Source of the DNA: Elusimicrobiota bacterium
GTDB lineage: Bacteria; Elusimicrobiota; Elusimicrobia; Elusimicrobiales; UBA9959
Direction: 5' to 3'
NCBI GenBank assembly: GCA_003500765.1
Contig: DNQL01000269.1
Coordinates: forward strand, 1 to 6,857
Length of the DNA: 6,857 bases
The stretch's first letter is position 1. Every line of letters begins with the position of its first letter. The notes beneath the pieces are model-generated. The model was not told the DNA's origin. It was given only the letters and a program-made list of their open reading frames with translations, and made no database searches. Made by a program: the position numbers and the translations under genes. Below, in pieces: positions 1-5,425 of this stretch.

Positions 1-714
1 CCCGGTCGCCGAGCGGCCGAAGGAGCCGGCCGCGGGCTTTATGGCGGCGGCCTCCGGGTCGTCGGCGCTGGCGATCATCTCCCCGCAGTTGGCGGCGAAA
101 GCCGAGAATATCCCGCGCAGTTCGTCCACTTCCTTGTGATCGCGGGTTATGTTCAGAAGAACGCCGAGCGCGGGCCGGTAGCGCGCGACTGTACCGTCGG
201 ACTCGTCGGCCTCCACCACCAGCGGCCCGGACCCTCCGGCGAAAGCGTTGCCGAGCAGGCCTTTCGCCTTCAGCGATAGAAGGGCCCCGCCCGTTATTAT
301 CGACGGCTTCAGCCCGGCGAAATCCAGTATCTCGAAGATCATCGCCGCGACGGTGGATTTACCGCTGGTACCGGCGACGGCCACCGCGCGCGAGAAATTG
401 ACATGCTCCGCCAGCAGCTCCGAGCGGTGAATTACCGGCACTCCCAGCTCCGCCGCGCGGGCCAGGTCCGGGTTCGAACTTTCCACGGCGGTGGAGGCGA
501 CCACTTTGGCCGGGGCCGCCGTCACGCCGGAGCCGTCCTGCGGGAATATCCGTATACCCAGCGCCTCCAGCGCGGCGCGGGTCTCGGGATTGCGTCCGGC
601 GTCGAAGTCCCTGTCGGAACCGGTGGCCGGCAGCCCCGCCAGCGCCCGCATCTGGGCCAGCGCGCTCATGCCGAACCCGCCTATGCCGGTAAAATGGTAA
701 ACGCCCTTCTCCAT
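1..714 (-). CDS. MurC-like Mur ligase (UDP-N-acetylmuramate--L-alanine ligase family), N-terminal part, runs off left edge
   Basis: Cytoplasmic ATP-dependent ligase of the Mur family. The nearest member by motif is MurC, which adds the first peptide residue (L-Ala) to UDP-MurNAc. The first 238 residues are present. Residues 8-20 (GIGGFGMSALA) are the N-terminal nucleotide-sugar-binding Rossmann loop typical of MurC/Mpl. Residues 115-121 (GTSGKST) are the ATP P-loop. Residues 168-174 (EADESDG) are the Mg-binding acidic motif, and N188 to H193 (NITRDH) is the conserved Asn/His motif of the central domain. The C-terminal domain lies outside the window. The ATG at 714 starts right before the Rossmann strand and has a TAA in frame four codons upstream; no clear Shine-Dalgarno precedes it. 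Oddities: MurC normally has GTHGKT, here His is Ser (S117), and the segment after NITRDH differs from the usual MurC sequence. It may therefore be a MurC paralogue with another substrate. Family is certain, substrate is not. Confidence 0.85.
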   Translation of the reverse strand, partial: MEKGVYHFTGIGGFGMSALAQMRALAGLPATGSDRDFDAGRNPETRAALEALGIRIFPQDGSGVTAAPAKVVASTAVESSNPDLARAAELGVPVIHRSELLAEHVNFSRAVAVAGTSGKSTVAAMIFEILDFAGLKPSIITGGALLSLKAKGLLGNAFAGGSGPLVVEADESDGTVARYRPALGVLLNITRDHKEVDELRGIFSAFAANCGEMIASADDPEAAAIKPAAGSFGRSATG

Positions 715-737
715 GGCAGTCAATTAAACAATATTCC

Positions 738-831
738 GGGGACGTTGTTTAGTTCTTTAGTTTTCGCCCCTTCAACAAACCCGTTTTCAGGTCCTGTCCC
801 AACGAAAACTAAAGAACTAAACAACGTCCCC
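738..831. repeat. Perfect 29-bp inverted repeat with 36-bp spacer (REP/MITE-like palindromic element)
   Basis: The left arm is 738-766 (begins GGGGACGTTGTTTAG) and the right arm is 803-831, its exact reverse complement over all 29 bases. Each arm contains a tandem TTTAGTT (748-754 and 756-762 in the left arm). The 36-bp spacer (767-802) contains a smaller CAGG-T-CCTG hairpin at 788-796. The arms are much more AT-rich than the surrounding genes and occupy over half of the divergent intergenic region. This architecture resembles non-autonomous palindromic elements mobilised by IS200/RAYT-type transposases, or a small MITE. No transposase is present and I see no convincing target-site duplication, so the class is inferred. 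A terminator role is unlikely because it lies between two divergent gene starts. Confidence 0.8.
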
Positions 832-859
832 TTGTTTTTGTAATATATATCCTTACAAT
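832..859 (+). promoter_or_regulatory. Putative sigma70-type promoter for the rightward operon
   Basis: TTGTTT at 832-837 resembles a -35 box, and TACAAT at 854-859 is one base from the consensus -10. The spacer is 16 bp. The whole patch 832-862 is strongly AT-rich against a GC-rich background. The predicted start of transcription, around 866, would leave a leader of about 12 bases that contains the Shine-Dalgarno GGAGG (868-872). The -35 box starts on the base right after the inverted repeat, so the element and promoter are physically joined. Motif-based only. Confidence 0.5.
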
Positions 860-877
860 AATGGGACGGAGGACCTG

Positions 878-1072
878 ATGGAGTGCCAGAAACAGAAGAA
901 TTCGGCCGCCTGCTCATGCACTTACGAGCCCTGCCCCCGCAAGGGCCTGTGCTGCGAATGCGTGGCTTATCACAGGGCCGCCGGAGAACTGCCGGGCTGC
1001 TTCTTCACCGCCGCCGGCGAGAGGACTTACGACCGTTCGATAGCCGCCTTCATAAGGGACAGGAAAGGTTAA
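878..1072 (+). CDS. Small cysteine-rich protein, DUF6485 family
   Basis: A 64-residue protein with eight cysteines, all in the first 41 residues (positions 3, 12, 14, 19, 25, 26, 28, 41), plus H32. The pattern [17 protein letters not shown], then [11 protein letters not shown] and a C-terminal TYDRSI helix segment matches my memory of the DUF6485 family. Function is unknown. The dense Cys/His set suggests a structural metal site (zinc or iron-sulfur), which is inference. There is no signal peptide, so it is probably cytoplasmic. The start is well supported: GGAGG at 868-872 lies five bases before ATG 878. It is the first gene of the rightward run and ends 11 bases before ridA. A longer frame (883-1467) overlaps it, but that is only the ridA frame read upstream of its true start. 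Confidence 0.85.
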   Translation: MECQKQKNSAACSCTYEPCPRKGLCCECVAYHRAAGELPGCFFTAAGERTYDRSIAAFIRDRKG

Positions 1073-1083
1073 AGGAGAAAAAT

Positions 1084-1467
1084 ATGAAAAGCGTGATAGT
1101 GACCGACAAAGCGCCGGCGGCCATAGGGCCCTACTCGCAGGCCGTAGAGACCGACACTCTAATTTTCATCTCCGGACAACTGCCCGTGGACCCAAAAACC
1201 GGCCAGATGGCGCCGCCCGAGGTGCCCGCCCAGACCGAGGCCGTCCTCAAGAACATACTGGGCATCATGGCCGCCAAGGGCCTGCCGCTCGACAATATAA
1301 TAAAAACGACCGTTTACATGACCGACCTCGGCCAGTTCCAGGCGATGAACGAGGTCTACGCGAAATATTTCTCCAAGCATCCCCCGGCCCGGGCCACGGT
1401 AGAGGTCAAGGCGCTGCCCAAAGGCGCGCTGGTGGAGATAGAGGCGATAGCGGAGAAACAGATATAA
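1084..1467 (+). CDS. ridA: RidA family reactive intermediate/imine deaminase
   Basis: A 127-residue protein of the YjgF/YER057c/UK114 (RidA) family, which usually forms trimers. It hydrolyses reactive enamine/imine intermediates such as 2-aminoacrylate to the keto acid and ammonia, protecting PLP enzymes. Length is typical. Visible signatures: IGPYSQAV at 14-21 with Y17, the FISGQLP strand with S30-G31, TTVYMTDL at 75-82, and the C-terminal signature PPARATVEVKALPKGALVEIE at 100-120. R103 and E118 correspond to the catalytic Arg105 and Glu120 of enteric RidA, so it should be an active deaminase of the RidA (Rid1) type. ATG 1084 is chosen because GGAG at 1074-1077 is well spaced and the product then matches the family N-terminus. 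The frame remains open upstream to 883, but that part overlaps the DUF6485 gene and has no family similarity. Confidence 0.95.
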   Translation: MKSVIVTDKAPAAIGPYSQAVETDTLIFISGQLPVDPKTGQMAPPEVPAQTEAVLKNILGIMAAKGLPLDNIIKTTVYMTDLGQFQAMNEVYAKYFSKHPPARATVEVKALPKGALVEIEAIAEKQI

Positions 1468-1487
1468 GGAGCCCGGAACCGGCGCAC

Positions 1488-3041
1488 ATGCACAAGACAC
1501 TCAAACGCAAGCACGTAGGCGTACTGCTGCCCATCTTCTCCATGCGCTCCGAGCGCGACTGGGGCATAGGAGACATCACCTCCATGCACGGCTGGCTGGA
1601 GATACTCAAGGCCGCCGAGCTGGACATACTCCAGATACTGCCGATAAACGAGATGCCGCCGGGCGTCAACTGTCCCTACACGGCGCTGAGCGCCTTCGCC
1701 ATAGACCCGGTCTACATCGATCCCGAGGCCGTCGAGGAGCTCAAGGAGGCTCCCGAGGCGCTGGAATTCCTGGCCTCGAAGGATTTCAGGGACCGCCTGC
1801 ACCATGTCCGGTCCGCGAAGGCCATCCTCTACGACGACATACGCGGGCTCAAGCACGAGGCGCTCTGGAAGATCTACGCCGCCTTCGACCGCAACCACAT
1901 AAAGAAAGGCACGAAAGAGGGCCGCGACTTCGCCGGCTTCTGCGAGAAGAACGCCTACTGGCTGGAGGACTACGCCCTGTTCAGGCGGCTCAAGGACGTC
2001 AACCGCTGGATCTCGTGGACGCACTGGGACCAGGCGCTGGGCGAAAGACGGCCCGAGGCCATGGAAAAAGCGCGCGCGGAGAACGCCCTCGAGATAAATT
2101 ACTTCAAATACCTGCAGTGGCTCATCCGCCGCCAATGGGCGCCCATGCGCTGGCGCGCCGGCGAGCTGGGGATAAAGCTGTTCGGCGACCTGCCCTTCAT
2201 GGTCAACCAGGAGGCGGCCGACGTCTGGTCGCGCCAGGACGAGTTCGACATAACCAACTCGATAGGCGCGCCGCCCGACGCTTTCACCCCGGAAGGCCAG
2301 AAATGGGGCCTGCCGGCCTACCGCTGGGAGGAGACCGAGAAGAACGGTTTCGAATGGTGGAGGCTCAAGCTGAAAAGCTCCGAGGACCTCTACGACATCT
2401 ACCGCATAGACCACATGGTCGGCTTCTTCCGCACCTGGATCGTGCCCGAGGACAAGAAGCTCAAGCCGCATTTCGACGTGGAGGGCGACGGGAACCAGGA
2501 GGACCGCGGCCGCCGCTTCCTCAAAGCGCTGGTAGCCGCGTCCCCGATGCTGCCCATAGGCGAGGACCTCGGCCTCATCCCCCCCTTCGTGCGCAAGGTG
2601 CTGGCCGAGCAGGGCGTGCCCGGCTACAAGGTCATGCGCTGGGAGACGCGGGAGGACGGGACTTATATCGACCCGGCCGATTATCCGCACGTCTCGCTGG
2701 CCACCACCTCCACCCACGACACCGAGACGCTGGCCGAATGGTGGGCAAATGTCGCTTACGCCGAGAAGAAGAAGTTCTGGGAGATGGTCGCCGGCGAGGG
2801 CCGGCCGCCGGCCTTCGCCAAAGCGCTGGACAGGATAACCGAGAAGGCCATCGCATCCGGTTCGCGCGTGGTACTGCTGACCTATCCCGACATATTCGGG
2901 ACGAAAGACCGGATAAACACCCCCAATACGCTGGGGCCGCACAACTGGTCCTTCCGCGTGCCGGTGCCGCTGGAGAAGTTCGCGCAGAAGCACGGCGCCA
3001 TGCTGGAAAAGCTGGCGCGCTGGATAAGGGAGGCCCGGTGA
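1488..3041 (+). CDS. malQ: 4-alpha-glucanotransferase (amylomaltase, GH77)
   Basis: A 517-residue cytoplasmic glycoside hydrolase family 77 enzyme. It transfers alpha-1,4-glucan segments between maltodextrins, for glycogen or maltodextrin turnover. The size matches the short (about 500-residue, Thermus-like) type rather than the roughly 690-residue enteric MalQ. The N-terminus has the family hallmark LLPIFSMRSERDWGIGDI. GDLPFMVNQEAADVW precedes the catalytic region. The three catalytic acids are all present: nucleophile D308 in YRIDHMVGFFR, acid/base E359 in PIGEDLG, and stabilising D411 in STHDTETLAEWW. The start ATG 1488 places the hallmark at the right distance. The best Shine-Dalgarno (AAGGAG, 1466-1471) overlaps the ridA stop and lies 16 bases upstream, which is rather far. 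The TGA at 3039-3041 overlaps the GTG start of tatT. Large open frames antisense to this gene are composition shadows. Confidence 0.97.
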   Translation: MHKTLKRKHVGVLLPIFSMRSERDWGIGDITSMHGWLEILKAAELDILQILPINEMPPGVNCPYTALSAFAIDPVYIDPEAVEELKEAPEALEFLASKDFRDRLHHVRSAKAILYDDIRGLKHEALWKIYAAFDRNHIKKGTKEGRDFAGFCEKNAYWLEDYALFRRLKDVNRWISWTHWDQALGERRPEAMEKARAENALEINYFKYLQWLIRRQWAPMRWRAGELGIKLFGDLPFMVNQEAADVWSRQDEFDITNSIGAPPDAFTPEGQKWGLPAYRWEETEKNGFEWWRLKLKSSEDLYDIYRIDHMVGFFRTWIVPEDKKLKPHFDVEGDGNQEDRGRRFLKALVAASPMLPIGEDLGLIPPFVRKVLAEQGVPGYKVMRWETREDGTYIDPADYPHVSLATTSTHDTETLAEWWANVAYAEKKKFWEMVAGEGRPPAFAKALDRITEKAIASGSRVVLLTYPDIFGTKDRINTPNTLGPHNWSFRVPVPLEKFAQKHGAMLEKLARWIREAR

Positions 3042-3847
3042 AAAAACTGCTGATCCCGCTGCTGGCCGCGCCGCTGCTGGCCGGCTGCTCGCTCAACCGG
3101 ACGGCCGCCCGCGTGACCGGCGGCGTAATAGACGAGGGGATCTCGTCGGTCTTCGCCCAGTCCGATACGCAGTACGCCCGCGAGGCGCTGCCCGGCAATC
3201 TCCAGCTCATGGAGATACTCATAGCCAACGACCCGGGCAATAAAGGACTGCTGGTCAACGCGGCGCAGGGATTCTGCGGCTACGCCTTCATGTTCCTGGA
3301 GGACGGCGCCCCGGAGCGGGCCTCCGGCTTCTACCTCAAGGGACAGGCCTACGCGGAGCGGGCCCTGGGCGGGCGCGGCCCGGCCGAAGCCCGCAGGAAG
3401 GACGTGCCGGCGCTGTTCTGGCACACCTTCTGCAAGGCCTCCTACGTGAACATCAACCGCGACAAGCCCGAGGCCATCGCCGAGATACCGTCGATAGAGC
3501 CCGCGGCGCTGCGGTTGCTGGAGCTGGAGCCTTCGTATTACTATAACGGCGCGCAGAGCGTCATGGGCGCCTATTACTCAATACGCCCGCGCATGATGGG
3601 CGGCGACCCGGAGAAGGCCAGGGCTTATTTCGACGCCGCGGCCTCGGGCGCCGGCGCGGATTTCCTGCTCAACCGCTACATGGCCGCGCGCATGTACGCT
3701 CCGGCCGCGCTAGACGAGGAATTTTTCACCGCGACGCTGGAGGCCGTGCTGTCCGCCGAGCTCAGGGACGACGGCGCCAGGCTCGCCAACGAGGTCGCCA
3801 AGATAAAAGCCAAAGCCCTGCTGGAGGAAAAAGATGAACTTTTTTAG
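3038..3847 (+). CDS. tatT: TatT-type TPR lipoprotein of a TRAP transporter (TPAT component)
   Basis: A 269-residue precursor of a periplasmic lipoprotein. Residues 1-16 are a lipoprotein signal (KK, hydrophobic run, LLAG) with C17 as the lipidation site. Family marks are the segment around residues 71-110 (LLVNAAQGFCGYAFMFLED, then a helix ending AYAERAL) and 162-194 (LELEPSYYYNGAQSVMGAYY, then RP, GGDPEKA). The protein is helical and TPR-like throughout. The T. pallidum homologue Tp0956 is a trimer with a central pore that binds the cognate solute-binding protein tightly; a role in delivering ligand to that protein has been proposed. The start is GTG 3038, preceded by AAGGGAGG at 3026-3033 with four bases of spacing. 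It overlaps the malQ stop as GTGA. The frame is open far upstream (to 2015), but that is out-of-frame malQ. Its 3' end overlaps tatP by 14 bases. Identification rests on sequence pattern plus operon context. Confidence 0.9.
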   Translation: MKKLLIPLLAAPLLAGCSLNRTAARVTGGVIDEGISSVFAQSDTQYAREALPGNLQLMEILIANDPGNKGLLVNAAQGFCGYAFMFLEDGAPERASGFYLKGQAYAERALGGRGPAEARRKDVPALFWHTFCKASYVNINRDKPEAIAEIPSIEPAALRLLELEPSYYYNGAQSVMGAYYSIRPRMMGGDPEKARAYFDAAASGAGADFLLNRYMAARMYAPAALDEEFFTATLEAVLSAELRDDGARLANEVAKIKAKALLEEKDELF

Positions 3848-4847
3848 AACGCTGCTATCCCTGCTTATAGCCCTCGCGGCCGCCCTGCCCGCCGCGGCAG
3901 CCCCTCTCACCATCAAGTTCGCCACGCTGGCGCCGGAGGGTTCGGCCTGGATGAAAGTGATGGACAAATTCGCCGCCGAGGTTAAGGATAAGACCGGCGG
4001 CCGCGTAAAGTTCCGCATGTATCCCGGCGGGGTACAGGGCGACGAGAAGGACGTGGTGCGCAAGATACGCATCGGCCAGCTGCACGCCGGAGGCTTCACC
4101 GGCGTGGGCATAGGCGAGATCGCCCCGGCCGCGCGAGTGCTGGACACGCCTTTCCTGTTTAAAAGCGCCGCGGAGATCGACCACGTCTACGCGTCGCTGG
4201 ACGCCGAATTCCGCAAGATGTTCGACGAGGCCGGCTATGTGCTGCTCGGCTGGGCCGAGGTCGGGGACGTAATGATCCTTTCCAATTCGCCGGTAAAAAA
4301 GCCGGAGGACCTCAAAGCGGTGAAGATGTGGATCTGGGAGGGAGACCCTATAGCCGAAGCCTCTTTCGCCGCCCTGGGCGTGAAGCCCATCCCTCTTTCC
4401 ATCACCGACGTCATGACTTCGCTGCAGACCGGCATGATCGACGGCATATACGGGTCCCCGCTTGCCGTGCTGGCCCTGCAATGGCATACGCGCATGAAAT
4501 ACGCCCTCTCGCTGCCCATGGCCAACGCCTCCGGCGCGGTGCTCCTCTCCAAGAAAGCTTTCAATTCGTTGTCGAAGGAGGACCAGGCCGCGCTGCTGGC
4601 GGCCGGCGACAGTCATTTCAAGGAACTCACCAGGATCAGCAGGTCCGATAACGCCAAATCGATAGGCCTGCTGAAAAAAGCCGGCATCACCTTCACCGCC
4701 CCGGCCGGCAAGGCCGTGGTCACGGAGTTGGAGAAAACCGGGAAAGCGGCCAGGGAATCCCTCACCGGGAAGCTCTATTCCGCCGAACTGCTGGCCCGCA
4801 TAGAAAAAGCCCTCTCCGACTTCCGCAAGCCAAAAAAGGCGCAATAA
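3834..4847 (+). CDS. tatP: TRAP transporter solute-binding protein, DctP family (TatP-like)
   Basis: A 337-residue extracytoplasmic binding protein that captures substrate for the TRAP membrane subunits. It has an N-terminal Sec signal (basic R5, hydrophobic 7-18, Ala-rich cleavage region near residue 23) and no lipobox, so it is predicted to be soluble in the periplasm. The mature part starts LTIKFATLAPEGSAW. FRMYPGGVQGDEKDVVRKIRIGQLH, a GFTGVGIGEI segment and SLQTGMIDGIYGSP are DctP-family landmarks. In most DctP proteins the strand after LKGLK carries a conserved Arg that binds the ligand carboxylate. Here the corresponding residue is W166 (KMWIWEGD, 164-171), with W168 close by. This fits the hydrophobic cleft reported for Tp0957 and argues against a classical C4-dicarboxylate or sialic acid ligand. 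The start is backed by GGAGGA at 3823-3828 and overlaps the tatT end, implying coupled translation. The ligand is unknown. Confidence 0.93.
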   Translation: MNFFRTLLSLLIALAAALPAAAAPLTIKFATLAPEGSAWMKVMDKFAAEVKDKTGGRVKFRMYPGGVQGDEKDVVRKIRIGQLHAGGFTGVGIGEIAPAARVLDTPFLFKSAAEIDHVYASLDAEFRKMFDEAGYVLLGWAEVGDVMILSNSPVKKPEDLKAVKMWIWEGDPIAEASFAALGVKPIPLSITDVMTSLQTGMIDGIYGSPLAVLALQWHTRMKYALSLPMANASGAVLLSKKAFNSLSKEDQAALLAAGDSHFKELTRISRSDNAKSIGLLKKAGITFTAPAGKAVVTELEKTGKAARESLTGKLYSAELLARIEKALSDFRKPKKAQ

Positions 4848-4854
4848 GAACGAC

Positions 4855-4905
4855 AATGCCGGCCCCCGCCGCCCCCGCCCGGGGGTTGCGGGGGCCGGCG
4901 GCATT
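4855..4905 (+). promoter_or_regulatory. Long GC-rich RNA hairpin between binding-protein and membrane-subunit genes
   Basis: AATGCC (4855-4860) pairs with GGCATT (4900-4905). GGCCCCCGC (4861-4869) pairs with 4888-4896, with a three-base bulge (4897-4899). An inner CCCCC/GGGGG stem (4872-4876 with 4881-4885) closes a GCCC loop. This gives about 20 base pairs, nearly all the space between the tatP stop and the next start. No T-run follows, so it is not a standard intrinsic terminator. A role as mRNA 3'-end stabiliser or partial attenuator, giving more binding protein than membrane subunits, is inference. Confidence 0.65.
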
Positions 4906-4921
4906 ATTGGATAATCATATT

Positions 4922-5425
4922 ATGCGCTTCATCTTCCGCTTCGAGGAATGGGTGGTAAAGGGCGAGAAAGCCCTGATCGTCCTGTTCGTGGCGCTGATGA
5001 TCTCCCTCTCTTTCCTTCAGGTGCTGCTGCGGGTGTTCTTCCACTCCGGCATAGTCTGGCTGGACCCGGTGCTGCGCCACATGGTGCTCTGGTCCGGCCT
5101 GCTGGGCACGGCCCTGGCCTCGCGCTACTCGCGGCAGTTCGCGCTGGAGGCGCTGGTCAAGTTCGCGCCGGAAAAGGCGCGCCGGGGCCTGGCCATCTTC
5201 GCCGGCTCCTTCACCGTGGCGGTCTCGGGCCTGCTGTTCTGGGCGGCCTATAAGTTCGTAAAGGACGATTTCACCTCGTCCTCAACCTCCTTCTACATCG
5301 GCCATTTCGCCATGCCGTCCGGCTGGGCCCACATGATAATCCCCGCCGTCTTCCTTCTCATAATCTTTCACACGGTCATGAACCTGTTCCGGGCGGTAGA
5401 CCCCGGAGAGGAGTTCAGGTTCTGA
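4922..5425 (+). CDS. TRAP transporter small membrane subunit, DctQ family
   Basis: A 167-residue inner-membrane protein with four predicted helices (about 17-38, 44-66, 89-110 and 136-156), the usual topology and size of DctQ subunits, which associate with the DctM channel. Between helices 1 and 2 the segment VWLDPVLRHMVLWSGLLGTALASR is a recognisable DctQ pattern. ATG 4922 is preferred. An in-frame ATG at 4856 would add 22 Ala/Pro/Gly-rich residues encoded entirely by the hairpin and would bury the start codon in its stem, and DctQ proteins begin close to the first helix as this shorter form does. There is no strong Shine-Dalgarno before either start, so expression may be modest. The TGA overlaps the ATG of the next gene by one base (TGATG), so the two are probably translationally coupled. 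Q and M are separate genes here. Confidence 0.92.
   Translation: MRFIFRFEEWVVKGEKALIVLFVALMISLSFLQVLLRVFFHSGIVWLDPVLRHMVLWSGLLGTALASRYSRQFALEALVKFAPEKARRGLAIFAGSFTVAVSGLLFWAAYKFVKDDFTSSSTSFYIGHFAMPSGWAHMIIPAVFLLIIFHTVMNLFRAVDPGEEFRF

Noticed and set aside
738..831. Inverted repeat read as an intrinsic terminator or riboswitch
   Set aside because: It lies between two divergent gene starts, where a terminator has no upstream gene to end, and one long perfect stem does not resemble a riboswitch fold I recognise.
248..843. Plus-strand open frames over the MurC-like gene and the palindrome
   Set aside because: The minus frame has clear Mur ligase motifs through the whole stretch; the plus frames are low-complexity and cross the inverted repeat.
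715..862. Target-site duplication flanking the palindromic element
   Set aside because: Flanks 731-737 and 844-852 are only loosely alike and do not sit directly at the arm ends, so a duplication cannot be claimed.
720..917. 65-codon minus-strand frame across the inverted repeat
   Set aside because: Its sequence is a translation of the palindrome and the promoter region, with no protein-like features.
883..1083. N-terminal extension of RidA by 67 codons
   Set aside because: It overlaps the DUF6485 gene in another frame and has no family similarity; ATG 1084 has its own ribosome site and gives a standard 127-residue RidA.
1356..2993. 545-codon open frame on the minus strand opposite ridA/malQ
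   Set aside because: It is the complement of a well-supported malQ with all catalytic residues, has no recognisable domain, and GC-rich codon bias keeps the antisense frame open.
2015..3037. Long upstream extension of the tatT frame
   Set aside because: It is an out-of-frame reading of malQ, rich in Arg/Gly/Pro/Ala. The lipoprotein signal and ribosome site fix the start at GTG 3038.
3038..4847. Twin-arginine translocation (Tat) genes
   Set aside because: The names tatT/tatP here refer to TPR-associated TRAP transport. No TatA/B/C-like proteins and no twin-arginine signal are present.
3855..4904. 349-codon minus-strand frame opposite tatP, and a 331-codon one opposite dctM (5488-6483)
   Set aside because: Both are compositional shadows of strongly supported transporter genes and show no domain or ribosome-site evidence.
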